DNA of 64,000 nt from Paenibacillus sp. LHD-38. GTDB lineage: Bacteria > Bacillota > Bacilli > Paenibacillales > Paenibacillaceae. This document shows, piece after piece, positions 1 through 9,131 of the stretch. The notes under the pieces are model-generated. The model did no database searches, was not told the DNA's origin, and worked only from the letters and a program-made list of their open reading frames with translations. Numbering within the stretch: position 1 is the first letter of the stretch; each line of letters begins with the position of its first letter. A program made the position numbers and the translations under genes. The stretch spans positions 1-64,000 of the forward strand of contig NZ_JAVIFU010000011.1 of the NCBI RefSeq assembly GCF_031157315.1. Direction: 5' to 3'.

Positions 1-2
1 TT

Positions 3-278
3 CCGCAGTATAACGCGGCCATTTCACTTCGACTCTTACGGTTTCCGCTAATGGTCATTGCCGCTCTTCTGGGCGGATTCGGGCTCCTGTTCGGCTTGCT
101 CTTCATCCTGCTGCACCTGGTTACCTTGCGCTCGCTCGGTCAGCCTTATTTAGCTCCAATCGCTCCGCTCAGACCGCGGCAGCTGCTTGATGTGCTGATT
201 CGCGCTCCTTTGAAGCACCTCTTGCGCTCGCCGCGCAACCGGCATATGCATATGTCTATAAAACGAAAGAAAGGATGA
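3..278 (+). CDS. GerA-family germinant receptor A subunit (3' end only)
   Basis: The reading frame is open from the window edge and gives the last 91 residues of a spore germination receptor A subunit, an inner-membrane protein that senses germinants together with B and C subunits. Visible features are the family C-terminal pattern: a rllrF-type lead-in, one hydrophobic membrane segment, then SLRSLGQPYLAPIAP and an RAPL segment before a basic tail. The broken C subunit, a small membrane protein and a B subunit follow on the same strand with tight spacing, so this is one operon. The ATG at 51 is internal and is not the true start. Confidence 0.88.
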   Translation, partial: PQYNAAISLRLLRFPLMVIAALLGGFGLLFGLLFILLHLVTLRSLGQPYLAPIAPLRPRQLLDVLIRAPLKHLLRSPRNRHMHMSIKRKKG

Positions 279-280
279 CT

Positions 281-1249
281 ATGGCGATGAGAAAGCTGCA
301 TCTGAAGCTGTTTTTGATTGCTTTGGTTCTCCTTTCTTTAACGGGATGCTGAAGCAAATTGGAGCTTCCCGAAAGAAGCTTCATTATGTCTTTGGGAATT
401 GACGAAGGCAGGAATGGCAATATTCGACTGACGGCACAATTATATAAACCGAACCCCGGACTAAGAGGAAAGGGGAGGGAGCGAAGCGTTCGTCAACGTT
501 CAAGCCGAGGACGAATCGATGTTTGAGGCCGTGCGCGACTCGGCCAGCAACTGCTGACCATTCAATAAGTAGCTTACAGATATTCCGGAAAGACGGCGAA
601 TGTGACCCTGCTTGGTCTCGGTTTTCAGCTGAAGGGGCAAGTCGATGATGCGATGATCCCTTATCTCTATCGAAGTAAGAAACTAACAGAAACAACTCCG
701 GTAGCGGGGGCCGTCCTTCTCAAAAAAGGAAAAATGATTGGGAAGCTGTCTTCCAAGGATATGGAAAGCGTCTTGATGCTGCGTGATGAATATGTACGTG
801 GGGTTCTCGAAATCCCCTGCTTAACCCAACCGAAGGGCAAATCGAAATGGAAAGAAACGGTTCAAGTTATTTCAACGAGTACCCAGCTTTCTCCTGAGAT
901 CAAGCAGAGGTCTGTCACGGTGAAAGCGTCCATAACGATCGAAGGCACCGTCACTGAGCTCAAGTGTTCCAAAATAACGACGAGCGAAGAAGAAATAAAA
1001 TTCATCAATCAAATCAAGAAAGTCGTCGAGCAAGATATGCAGAAAGCGTATGGGGAGCTGAAGCAGAAAAAAGCTGATGTCATTAACCTCGGCAATCTGA
1101 TATACCGCAGACACCCCGCGTTATGGAAAAGCATGAAGGAAGACTGGCACGAGATTTTTTCGAAGAGTCAATTACAGATCCAAACCGATGTGAAAATTAT
1201 CAATACCGGGACGACCATCGGAAAATCGGTTTTGTCTAAAGAAAAATAG
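281..1249 (+). pseudogene. GerC-family germination lipoprotein, disrupted
   Basis: A GerAC-type lipoprotein, normally anchored outside the inner membrane as the third subunit of the receptor, can be followed across three frames. The ATG at 281 starts a signal peptide ending in the lipobox LTGC, but a TGA stop follows the lipobox cysteine immediately. The family N-terminal region (SFIMSLGIDEG, LTAQLYKPNPGL) continues after that stop, then shifts frame around 470 and again around 540-600. The conserved C-terminal domain is intact from about 602 to 1249 (215 residues), including INQIKKVVEQDMQKAY and the NLGNLIYRRHPALWK segment. Three lesions make a functional product very unlikely unless they are sequencing errors. 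Confidence 0.85.
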
Positions 1250-1260
1250 GAGGGAAACCC

Positions 1261-1506
1261 GTGTTGGAGAAAGTTATCGTTCTGTTTGTCATGTATGCGC
1301 TCCTATTCGCGTACGACGGTCCGAGACTCAAACAGAAGCAGGCGCGTGAAAAGCTGGCTTACGGGGCTCTGATTCTAATCGCTCTTTATTTTAGTGTGGA
1401 CTATGTATCCAATTTCGATATGCCGAGGCTGCATATGGTTGTCGTTCTGTTGTTATCCGATACGGCGGAGCAGATCGTTGGCTATTTTAAGGCGGGAACA
1501 TCTTGA
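1261..1506 (+). CDS. small membrane protein of the germination operon
   Basis: This 81-residue protein starts with GTG behind a strong AGGAGG site at about 1249-1254. It has a hydrophobic N-terminal segment (VIVLFVMYALLFAY) and a second one around residues 31-45, separated by a basic loop (RLKQKQAREKL), so it is probably a two-pass membrane protein. It lies between the C and B subunit genes and its stop overlaps the TTG start of the next gene, so translation is probably coupled. Small extra membrane proteins occur in some ger operons. I do not recognise a named family and a role in germination is inferred from position only. Confidence 0.65.
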   Translation: MLEKVIVLFVMYALLFAYDGPRLKQKQAREKLAYGALILIALYFSVDYVSNFDMPRLHMVVVLLLSDTAEQIVGYFKAGTS

Positions 1507-2609
1507 AAAATCGCGAATCCGTCACTGCAGGACAAATGTCACTCCTATTTTTCACGTTCATGACAGGGTCGGCCATTATCAATATTCCGGCCCCGCTAAT
1601 CGCTTTCGCCAAAAACGATGCGTGGCTCTCACTGATTATTTCATGCACGATAGGGGGGCTGCTGCTGAGCTGTATGCTTTATCTGAATAAGCAATACCCC
1701 GGCTTAACTTTTGTAGAATACAGCCGCAAAGCGGTCGGTACGTGGATCACCTACCTTTTATCGATTCCTTTCGTGCTTTTTCTGTTCCAAATGTGTGCCG
1801 CTATCGTACTCGACGTAGACTTGTTTATGACCAGCTCTTTAATGGACGAAACGCCTATGTATATCTTTTCTTTTATTGTGGTGTTAGCTGCCGCAATAAC
1901 CGTGCATGCCGGTATCGAAGCCATGGCCAGAATGTTCATCATCATCATCACGGTCATGCTTGGTTTCGTAGCAGTCATCTTCTTATTAGCACTTCCTGAT
2001 TATCATCCGGAACAACTGCTGCCGATTATGCCGCAAGGAATCAAACCTGTGCTGCATGGCGTGTATTTTACTTACGGGTTCCCTTATGGAGAGGTGGTCG
2101 TGTTTGTCATGCTGCTGTCGTCTGTCCGTAAGACAAACAGCAAAGACCTAAACAGATCTATGTATAGGGCGCTTATCATAAACGGTGTCATTTTAATTAC
2201 ATCTGCCGTATGCACGATTATGATGTTCGGCCCTATGGCAGGGGAAAGAAAATACTCCTTGTATCAGTTTGCGCGCATGATCCAGGCTGTCGACATCATT
2301 GAAAGAATCGAATCCATCATCGCAATGGCCTTAATCGCAGGATCTTACATGAAAACCACGATTACCTTGTATGCGCTGACGTTAGCCATATCTCAACTGC
2401 TGCGTTTGCGCGATTACCGGATCCTCATATTTCCTACTGCTTTGATCATTGTGCTGCTCACCCTCTTGTTATCCGAAGGCATGACTAAATGGGAAGAAAC
2501 AGTAGCGTCCATACACCCGCTTTATGTGTCGATATCGTATGTGTTTCCTTTGCTTGTTCTTACGCTGGTCACTTGGATCAAGTCCAAACGAAAGCAATCC
2601 AGCGAATAA
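1503..2609 (+). CDS. GerB-family endospore germination permease
   Basis: The product is 368 residues, the usual length for the B subunit of GerA-type receptors, a multi-pass inner-membrane protein of the APC transporter superfamily that binds germinants. It opens with the family pattern (VTAGQMSLLFF, then a conserved NIP tripeptide) and shows about ten hydrophobic segments spread along its length. The IMPQGIKPVLHG segment and the following FPYGEVVVF are typical. It starts with TTG at 1503, overlapping the stop of the preceding small gene. The gene looks intact, but with the C subunit broken the receptor as a whole is probably inactive. Confidence 0.9.
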   Translation: MKNRESVTAGQMSLLFFTFMTGSAIINIPAPLIAFAKNDAWLSLIISCTIGGLLLSCMLYLNKQYPGLTFVEYSRKAVGTWITYLLSIPFVLFLFQMCAAIVLDVDLFMTSSLMDETPMYIFSFIVVLAAAITVHAGIEAMARMFIIIITVMLGFVAVIFLLALPDYHPEQLLPIMPQGIKPVLHGVYFTYGFPYGEVVVFVMLLSSVRKTNSKDLNRSMYRALIINGVILITSAVCTIMMFGPMAGERKYSLYQFARMIQAVDIIERIESIIAMALIAGSYMKTTITLYALTLAISQLLRLRDYRILIFPTALIIVLLTLLLSEGMTKWEETVASIHPLYVSISYVFPLLVLTLVTWIKSKRKQSSE

Positions 2610-2676
2610 GGGTCACTGTACCATTCCGGGAAAATGGTTTCTTCTATTAAGGACAACAAGACCCTCGGCTTAAACC

Positions 2677-2693
2677 ATGTTAACAGTTAACAT
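2677..2693. repeat. 17-bp perfect palindrome
   Basis: ATGTTAAC-A-GTTAACAT is a perfect inverted repeat with a one-base centre, about 70 bases downstream of the germination permease gene. Its form is that of a protein-binding operator rather than a terminator, since there is no T run. No intact gene starts nearby, so its function is unknown. Confidence 0.45.
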
Positions 2694-2827
2694 CCCTACG
2701 ATGAAAGGACTGCCATCGTATAAACAGAGGTACAGTTCCGTGGTAAGGCTTAACCTTTCCAAGCAGGATTTCCACCTGCTAAACTTCTCGAATAGGATTG
2801 GTCGCACCGAAAGTTGAGTAAATAGGA

Positions 2828-3013
2828 TTACGTTCTTTTCCTGATATTAAAATTGTCCGACAACAGCAGCCAATTTTGTGGGAAAGCTAGGCCCAGCTTC
2901 CAATACATCATTCCCCGTAAATTAAACTGCTTGATCAAATCAAATTTCGCTTGAATGCTGGGGGCATCCTCGAACCATACTTCATGTTGCACCCCTGCAT
3001 CGTCGGTATGTAA
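2828..3013 (-). pseudogene. C-terminal remnant of a GH18 spore cortex/germination hydrolase (YaaH/SleL-like)
   Basis: Reading the minus strand gives about 61 residues ending in a proper TAA at 2828-2830. The segment contains HEVWFEDAPSIQAKFDLIK, then NLRGMMYWKLGLAFPQNW and LLLSDNF, which is the end of the GH18 domain of YaaH/SleL-type N-acetylglucosaminidases acting on spore cortex. Everything upstream, including the catalytic DxxDxDxE region, is missing. What precedes it (about 3014-3250) has no recognisable coding content. It sits beside a broken germination receptor operon, so several spore germination functions have decayed here. Confidence 0.75.
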
Positions 3014-3390
3014 CGAAGGAATGAAAGGGCGTAGACCCGCCCCGACATGGGAATGAGAACCTCCAGGGGCGGCGTGGAGAAAGTGTGCAGTAAATGGGAT
3101 TATTTAGGAAAGCTGTGCTCTCCCCTTTATTCCCGTGCGCCATCATGTTGCCGAAGTCAAAAACGGAGTTCCACTTCTTGTCTTTCATCCTTAACCAACC
3201 GGGCGAAATCCTGCGAATAAGCGAGCATTTGTGAGAAAATCATATCGTATCGAGGGAGTTCAATAAGAGAAAGTTTGTATATAGAAGGACTAAGAAAAAA
3301 TAACAGATAATTAGTTTTTCTTTAACCAGATCTTTATGCTTGTCATTCTATATGATAGTAAATTTGAAAAGTAATCTAATATTAACATTG

Positions 3391-4544
3391 ATCACTAGCG
3401 TTGCATAAACATCCGATCCGTTATAATCGAAAAATTCAGAAAACGAATTTTCAACTCGAAATCCAAAAGGTCGAACATCCCTTAAAGGTAGCCCTGTCCA
3501 TTTGGTAGTTTATGTATATTTATTCATCAACGTTCTTCAACTAGTCCTTAGCCTGATGTCACTATGAAGTCTCTTTACGTCTACGACCAGATGTTCGACT
3601 CGGTTGTCGCTTTATTCGCTCGATCCATTCCGAATAGGGTCGCCACAGCAGTGTCTTCAGCCAGCGGCTGAGTTGTAGCAAGGAATGCCCCGCTTTTATG
3701 TTCAACTTTATCAGTGCTAATAGGCAAAAAGCGATAAGCGCAATCCATACTTGGTTATGTACGGCTCGTTCGCTTGTTCCGTAAAACCACTTGATCTGAA
3801 GATGCTGTTTCATCCACTTAAAGAACGTTTCGATCGCCCAACGGCTGCGGTACATCTCACTGATTTCTTCACTGGTCAGGTCGAATCGATTGGTAATTAG
3901 AACGAGTAAATTCCCTTCTGAATCTTCAGTTTGAATCATGCGAAGATCGTGCTTGACCCGTTTTTGTGGTGACCCAATACGAACTCTTTCATCCACAACT
4001 ACTTTACTGTCTGGTGGGATTTCAAACGATTCCAGCGGCTCAATAACAGCGTTATTCTTCAAGCGTGTGACAAAGCGAATGTTGTCCTTGTAGTACCTGT
4101 TGAATGCATCGTAATCCACATAGCCGCGGTCAAAGACATAGGTTACGCCTGTTTCATCAATCAAAGCTGCGCAGCACTGATTGATTCAAGCCCGAGTTCC
4201 TGCTGAAATTCCTTGCATAACACGTCGTCAGCAATGTCTCGGAGACCGTCACGTCCTTGCAATTGAGCGTGAAGGAACAGTTTTAGATAAGCAGGTGTTG
4301 TGAGCTTTTTCACGTATTTATCCTGACCGGTTTCAGTGATCTGATTTGTGAACGTTTTTGTACAAATTGGCGCTAGCCATTTACCAAATGAAGTGAATAG
4401 GGTATTCTTATCCATGCGCTAACTTTCGTGGATTATGGACAGGAACTACCTCCCATAACCATTGTAAAGGATTTTTTTGCGTTCGTATGAATAAGTATCA
4501 GAAAGTTATGAAGATTCAGATAAAATTAATGCAACGCTAGTGAT
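3391..4544. mobile_element. IS4-family insertion sequence, internally deleted
   Basis: The element is bounded by a 16-bp inverted repeat, ATCACTAGCGTTGCAT at 3391-3406 and its reverse complement at 4529-4544, with the transposase remnant inside on the minus strand. At 1154 bp it is shorter than usual for this type because part of the transposase has been lost. I see no convincing target-site duplication next to the repeats. The ends look intact, so it could in principle still be moved in trans by a related transposase. Confidence 0.82.
3562..4415 (-). pseudogene. IS4-family DDE transposase, internal deletion
   Basis: Two adjoining minus-strand pieces make up the gene. The N-terminal 84 residues (4161-4415) contain the conserved LKLFLHAQLQGRDGLRDI segment and stop after SISAAQL. 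The C-terminal 200 residues (3562-4164) begin at IDETGVTYVFDRGYVDY, which carries the second catalytic Asp, and contain the IS4 signature Y-(2)-R-(3)-E-(6)-K in YRSRWAIETFFKWMK. In intact relatives roughly 100 residues carrying the first catalytic Asp lie between these parts, so the gene is dead. The joint at about 4161-4170 reads as a simple deletion. Confidence 0.88.
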
Positions 4545-4942
4545 GAATTATTAATTGTGTGGAAGTTTAATAGGTGATGGAAAACAGAAGAGTGGAAAAG
4601 ATCTTACGAATCCATATGGTCGATAATTGAAAAAAATGAGTTAATGCCATAACTGGTACAGATTTTTTGCTTCATATTACTCCCGATTATATGATTGCAA
4701 GGAATCGAAACGTTAATAATTAGTCTGAGAAAGTTAATTGCAAATATAACTAACAACAGGTTACCCGGTGTGGAAGAACTGGTTGGGTTGGTCCAAGTAA
4801 TTTCCTGCGTTTGTAGACAGTATTTTAAGTAAGATTAATCTTGCAAATAGCTAAAGCTGCAAAAGATTCTATAGTATTATAATGAAGGATTTACAAGTTC
4901 ACGTTGCATGATTAAAGGGAACAAAATAAAATCACTGAACAA
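4545..4942. other. AT-rich gap, nothing recognised
   Basis: About 400 bases between the IS remnant and the next terminator-like hairpin hold only short frames in all six readings and no recognisable motif. This is probably decayed sequence. Confidence 0.4.
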
Positions 4943-4966
4943 GTCGCGATACCGCGGCTTTTTTTA
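4943..4966 (+). terminator. rho-independent terminator-like hairpin
   Basis: GTCGCG and CGCGGC pair (one G-U) around an ATAC loop, followed by seven T residues and a T-rich tail. No intact gene lies directly upstream, so it is probably a leftover from a lost gene or insulates the operon that starts after it. Confidence 0.55.
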
Positions 4967-5109
4967 TATTTTAGATCGACGATAATATAGGGACTTTCTT
5001 GTCGTAAGATATAAGTTATTAGTTTTTTGAGGGGATTTTCATGTCGCTTAAGGGGAGAAATTCACGTCGTTGTAGTGCCGCAGAGCACGGCGACAACCGT
5101 TTATGCTGG

Positions 5110-5168
5110 TTGACAAAATATAATTTTCAGCATAAGATTTAAACAGTTGTTTTAAACAAGTGTTTAAA
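5110..5168 (+). promoter_or_regulatory. promoter with two overlapping TetR-type operators
   Basis: A -35 box TTGACA (5110-5115) and a -10 box TAAGAT (5133-5138) are 17 bases apart. Directly downstream is a perfect 18-bp palindrome, TTTAAACA-AG-TGTTTAAA (5151-5168). The same half-site TTTAAACA also occurs at 5138-5145, facing an imperfect partner at 5148-5156, so two operators overlap. Their place over the start region fits repression of the permease gene by the TetR-family regulator encoded just downstream; that link is inferred. Confidence 0.75.
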
Positions 5169-5192
5169 TAGAGAAAACGGGAGTGGTTCAAT

Positions 5193-6359
5193 ATGAAAAA
5201 TGCATTGCAGGCTTTTATGAAACGTCCAACCACTTGGGTTGGTATTATTACGGCAATCATGTTCCAAGTTATTTTCTCGGTCATTTGGATGACGGGCTAT
5301 AACGGCGTCACGGATCGAATCGACAAGCTGCATATCGCGGTTGTCAATGAAGACCAGCAAATGGGAGCGCAGATTGCAAGCGGCCTTGTTCAAAATTTGC
5401 CCTTCAGCATGAATCAAATCAATAACATTGCCGAAGCTAAACAGCAGCTCGACGAACGGGAGCTTCAAATGATCGTCTGGATACCGGCGGACTTCTCTCA
5501 GAATGCCGCGGCTGCAGACGGCACGGCATCCATTCAATATATCATAAACGAATCCAATCCTGCGCTAATTAAAAGCATTATGAGTGGCGCGGCTGCGCAA
5601 ATAACGGCAGAAGTGAATAAGCAAGCGGTAACCGGCGGCATTCAAACGGTCCTTGGCAACATGAAGCTTCCAGCGGAGCAGGCCGGAGCAGCCGCACAGG
5701 GATTGTCAGAGCGTGTCACTTCGGAAATCCAGTCAACCAATGTTATTCAAGGCATGAACAATCAAATGGTTCCCATGATGCTGGTGCTGGCTTCTTATGT
5801 TGGGGCTATGATTATGGGAATGAATTTTGAGCAATCTGCCATGGCAATAAGTGCGACAGTAAGCAGATGGAAACGTTTTGCGGCAAGAAGCATTCTTAAT
5901 GCAGCGGCAGGCGTAATTGTATCTTTGGTAGGCTCTTCGCTGCTCGCAGCGTTTGGCGGCCAAATGACGCAGGGCTTCCTTCATATTTGGTTATTCCAGC
6001 TGCTGTTCGTACTGACTTTTATATTCGTATCACAAATGTTTATTTACTTGTTTGGCATGAGCGGAATGCTGTTTAACATTATGTTATTGTCAGCACAGCT
6101 TGTTACCTCCGGCGCGATCGTGCCTCGTGAATTATTATCGGATTTTTACGTGAAGCTAGGAGATATTCTTCCGGCTACGTATGCGGTAGAAGGCTCGATG
6201 AACATTTTGTTCGGCGGTCCAGCTGCAACGGCTGACGCGCTAACCCTGAGCATCATCGCGATTGCTGCTATTGCGGTAAGCGCATTGGCTGTAGCGGTAA
6301 AACGGCAGGCCGTGCGCCAGCAGCAGCCTGCCGCAGTCATTGCCAGTCATAACCGATAA
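5193..6359 (+). CDS. YhgE/Pip-like ABC-2 type membrane protein
   Basis: The 388-residue product has one membrane segment near residues 15-35, a large extracytoplasmic loop beginning with the family motif KLHIAVVNEDQ, and about five membrane segments from residue 195 to 375 (including ASYVGAMIMGM and the LLSAQLVTSGAIVPRELL region). This is the layout of YhgE/Pip-like proteins related to ABC-2 permeases, which export or translocate undefined substrates and in some phages act as receptors. No ATPase gene accompanies it. The start ATG follows GGGAG at 5180-5184. It is co-transcribed with, and probably repressed by, the TetR regulator downstream. Substrate unknown. Confidence 0.82.
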   Translation: MKNALQAFMKRPTTWVGIITAIMFQVIFSVIWMTGYNGVTDRIDKLHIAVVNEDQQMGAQIASGLVQNLPFSMNQINNIAEAKQQLDERELQMIVWIPADFSQNAAAADGTASIQYIINESNPALIKSIMSGAAAQITAEVNKQAVTGGIQTVLGNMKLPAEQAGAAAQGLSERVTSEIQSTNVIQGMNNQMVPMMLVLASYVGAMIMGMNFEQSAMAISATVSRWKRFAARSILNAAAGVIVSLVGSSLLAAFGGQMTQGFLHIWLFQLLFVLTFIFVSQMFIYLFGMSGMLFNIMLLSAQLVTSGAIVPRELLSDFYVKLGDILPATYAVEGSMNILFGGPAATADALTLSIIAIAAIAVSALAVAVKRQAVRQQQPAAVIASHNR

Positions 6360-6431
6360 AATCAAACTCGATCTTGCTGTTTGGTCGCGAATGGTTCAAA
6401 ATAAAAGAAATTGCGTCTATGGAGGACCGTC

Positions 6432-7022
6432 ATGACAACAGGGGATGCGGATATCAAAATCAGAATTTTGTTAGCGGCCAAAAAGCTATTTGCCCAGCAC
6501 GGCTTCGAGAAAACGACCGTTCGGCAAATATGCGAGGAGGCAGGAGCTAACGTCGCGCTCGTGTCGTATCATTTTGGCGGGAAAGAAAATATGTTCGGAG
6601 CGTTGTTCGAGCATTTTTTTCCCAATGATCAAATTGCCAATGTAGACCCATCGCTAAGCCCTGTAGTGGGCGTAAAGCTTATTATTCGCGAGGTAACGAG
6701 ATTTCGATACAGCGACCCTCAGCTCATTAATATTATTCAGCAGGAAATTATAATGAACACGGATCGCATTAAAAAAATTCGCAAGCATGTCATGCCCATG
6801 TGGAAACTGCTTCGTCACTGGCTTAAAGAGGGCGATGAGCAAGGCGTATTTCATTTTCGCTCGCTCGATACGACCTTGATGTCCGTTGTAGGCACGCTGC
6901 TCTTTCATCGGCATACCGAGTATTGGACCATATTGCTCGAAGAAGAGCATCCATCGCTGGAAACGATGATCGAAGATTTGACAGCGTTCATTTTGGGCGG
7001 CGTACATTTCAAAGAACAATAG
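6432..7022 (+). CDS. TetR-family transcriptional regulator
   Basis: The product is 196 residues from the ATG at 6432, chosen because GGAGG lies at 6421-6425 with ideal spacing; a TTG at 6411 in the same frame lacks a ribosome site. Residues 8-58 form the TetR_N helix-turn-helix (ILLAAKKLFAQHGFEKTTVR, then VALVSYHFGGKENMF). The C-terminal part is the usual divergent ligand-binding domain. It follows the YhgE-like gene with a 72-base gap and probably controls the operators at 5138-5168, including its own expression. The ligand is unknown. Confidence 0.88.
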   Translation: MTTGDADIKIRILLAAKKLFAQHGFEKTTVRQICEEAGANVALVSYHFGGKENMFGALFEHFFPNDQIANVDPSLSPVVGVKLIIREVTRFRYSDPQLINIIQQEIIMNTDRIKKIRKHVMPMWKLLRHWLKEGDEQGVFHFRSLDTTLMSVVGTLLFHRHTEYWTILLEEEHPSLETMIEDLTAFILGGVHFKEQ

Positions 7023-7267
7023 CAGGGAGCCAGCATACCGTACGCGAGAAATCGTTGTGCGGTATTTTTAATTCATAAAAGTACTAATTTTTCACTATGA
7101 AGTGCAATAGAAAAATAATATAGTATAGCTAAATTGTCCACGAAGGGCGGTAATGAGTGAAGAGAGAATTGGGAATATGAGGCATAGGGGTCAAAACATT
7201 TTCAGGAGAAATGCCCGTCGAATACAGAAGCCAGCAATGCGCGGATAGAATGGGAGTGTAATAAATC

Positions 7268-9097
7268 ATGAAACGCAAGCTGATAAAGGACATTTTGGAG
7301 CATAGCAGAAAGCGCGGTCTGGCTCTGCTCACTTTGGACAGCGCGGTTGAAGGATTGGCAGCAAGTTTGCTTGCTTCTGAAGCGAATCGGTCACTCCTTG
7401 ACGAGATCAAGGCGGAGGCCGACCGGTTTGTGCAGACACCCGATCCTGAGCTTACCTATACTCTCTTTCGTATCTATGGCGATTCAGGAGAGCGACTAGC
7501 TTATGAGCGGGTTTATTTTGAAAGACGTAAAAGGCTGAATGCGTTTGTTATTATGGCTTTGCTTGAGCCGGACCGACAGCATTATGAATCAGCGGCTCTT
7601 AATATGATTTGGTCTATTTGCAATGAGTATACCTGGTGTTTGCCGGCTCATTTTAATGAAGATGCGGAGAAGCCGGATATTGATTTGTTTGCTGCGGAGA
7701 CGGGCTATACGCTTAGCGAGGTGCTGCTGCTCTTGGGTGACAGATTGCCAGCATTGCTGCGCGAACGAATCGAAGGAGAAATCGAGCAGCGGCTGTTTCG
7801 CCCCTTTTTGAAACAAGGTCCTTATGGCTGGGAGACAGCTGAGCACAATTGGTCTGCGGTATGCGCAGGTTCAATTGGTGCTGCGGCCCTCCATCTCATC
7901 GAGGATACGGGACGGCTGTCCGAGCTGCTGGAGCGGGTACTTGAGTCGCTCGATTGTTACTTAAGCGGGTTTGGCGAAGACGGCGCTTGCGCGGAAGGAT
8001 ATTTGTACTGGCAGTACGGTTTCGGCTATTACGTTTATTTTGCCAAGCTGTTACAAGCGGCGACCGACGGCCGCATCGACTTATTTGCTTCACACAAGGT
8101 GAAGGAAATCGCGCTGTTTCAGCAAAAATGTTTTACAGGAGGCGGCACGGTCGTTAATTTCTCCGATTCGACTAACGAAAGCGGTATTTTTATGGGGCTT
8201 AGCTGCTGTCTTCATAACGAGTATAATGAGGTGATCGTGCCGGATGGAAGCCTGAGAGCAAAGTATTCAGCCGATCACTGCGGTCGCTGGGCGCCTGCGC
8301 TTCGCAACCTGATATGGGTGAAGGATGTATGGATGCAAGCATCGGATGACAAAACGCTCTGGCCTGCTGAGTCGTATTATTTGTCCGATGTTCAGTGGCT
8401 GTTATCCAGGCATGTAAGCGAAAATGGCGGCAGCTATAGCTTCGCTGCAAAGGGCGGGCATAATGAGGAGCCGCATAACCATAATGATGTAGGCCATTTT
8501 ATCCTTCATGCGGATGGACAAGCCTATTTGGCGGATTTGGGAAGCGGGAAATATACGGCGCAATATTTTGGCCCGGAGCGTTATTCCATTTGGTGTAACG
8601 GCTCACAAGGACACTCGGTACCCGTTATTAATGGACTTCATCAGCAAAATGGTTCCTCATTCCGAGCAACGGTTTTGGAAGCGTCTACAGATGAAAAGGT
8701 GGATCAATTGATGCTTGCGATCAGCGGAGCTTACGGGCAATCTCAGCTCGAGCGTTTGGAACGTCATTTCCGCTGGGAAAAAGAAAGGCTGCCGCGCTTA
8801 AATCTGAACGACTTGCTTTTGTTTGCGGACAGCAGTGAGGCGGCGGAGCAGCATGTGACGGAGCGCTTTATTACGTTTCTTGCACCTGAGCTGGTGAAGG
8901 AAGGACATATCGTACTATCTGGAAAACGCCAACTTAGCATTACTTATGATCATCAAATATGGCGACCGACGGTGACGGCAAGAAGTGATCTGGATCATTT
9001 CGGAAACGAGCGCTTTTGGTATACGCTTGATTTTGAGGCTGCGGCGCCTGCAGGCATGCCTTTGACAGCGTCATTTATTTTTCAATTTGAATCCTAA
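7268..9097 (+). CDS. heparinase II/III-like polysaccharide lyase
   Basis: The product has 609 residues and no signal peptide. The first 330 residues are a helical toroid of alginate-lyase/heparinase type (HNWSAVCAGSIGAAAL, EGYLYWQYGFGYYVYF), and the C-terminal half is the beta-sandwich heparinase II/III domain with the histidine-rich core HNEEPHNHNDVGHFIL near residue 400 and ADLGSGKYTAQYFG. Such enzymes cleave uronic-acid-containing polysaccharides or oligosaccharides by beta-elimination, giving unsaturated products. It is followed by a GH88 unsaturated uronyl hydrolase and a DUF2264 protein, which fits a cytoplasmic pathway. The natural substrate cannot be told from sequence. Confidence 0.86.
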   Translation: MKRKLIKDILEHSRKRGLALLTLDSAVEGLAASLLASEANRSLLDEIKAEADRFVQTPDPELTYTLFRIYGDSGERLAYERVYFERRKRLNAFVIMALLEPDRQHYESAALNMIWSICNEYTWCLPAHFNEDAEKPDIDLFAAETGYTLSEVLLLLGDRLPALLRERIEGEIEQRLFRPFLKQGPYGWETAEHNWSAVCAGSIGAAALHLIEDTGRLSELLERVLESLDCYLSGFGEDGACAEGYLYWQYGFGYYVYFAKLLQAATDGRIDLFASHKVKEIALFQQKCFTGGGTVVNFSDSTNESGIFMGLSCCLHNEYNEVIVPDGSLRAKYSADHCGRWAPALRNLIWVKDVWMQASDDKTLWPAESYYLSDVQWLLSRHVSENGGSYSFAAKGGHNEEPHNHNDVGHFILHADGQAYLADLGSGKYTAQYFGPERYSIWCNGSQGHSVPVINGLHQQNGSSFRATVLEASTDEKVDQLMLAISGAYGQSQLERLERHFRWEKERLPRLNLNDLLLFADSSEAAEQHVTERFITFLAPELVKEGHIVLSGKRQLSITYDHQIWRPTVTARSDLDHFGNERFWYTLDFEAAAPAGMPLTASFIFQFES

Positions 9098-9131
9098 CTT
9101 ATTTAATCGATGCGGGGGAGAGGGAATAGAC

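Noticed and set aside
2740-2790. Small AGCAGG/CCTGCT hairpin as a terminator of the germination operon
   Set aside because: The stem is short, has no T run and lies 150 bases past the stop; evidence was too weak to list.
5041-5142. 33-codon frame behind GAGGGGAT
   Set aside because: It overlaps the promoter and first operator half-site of the YhgE-like gene, and its composition is not protein-like.
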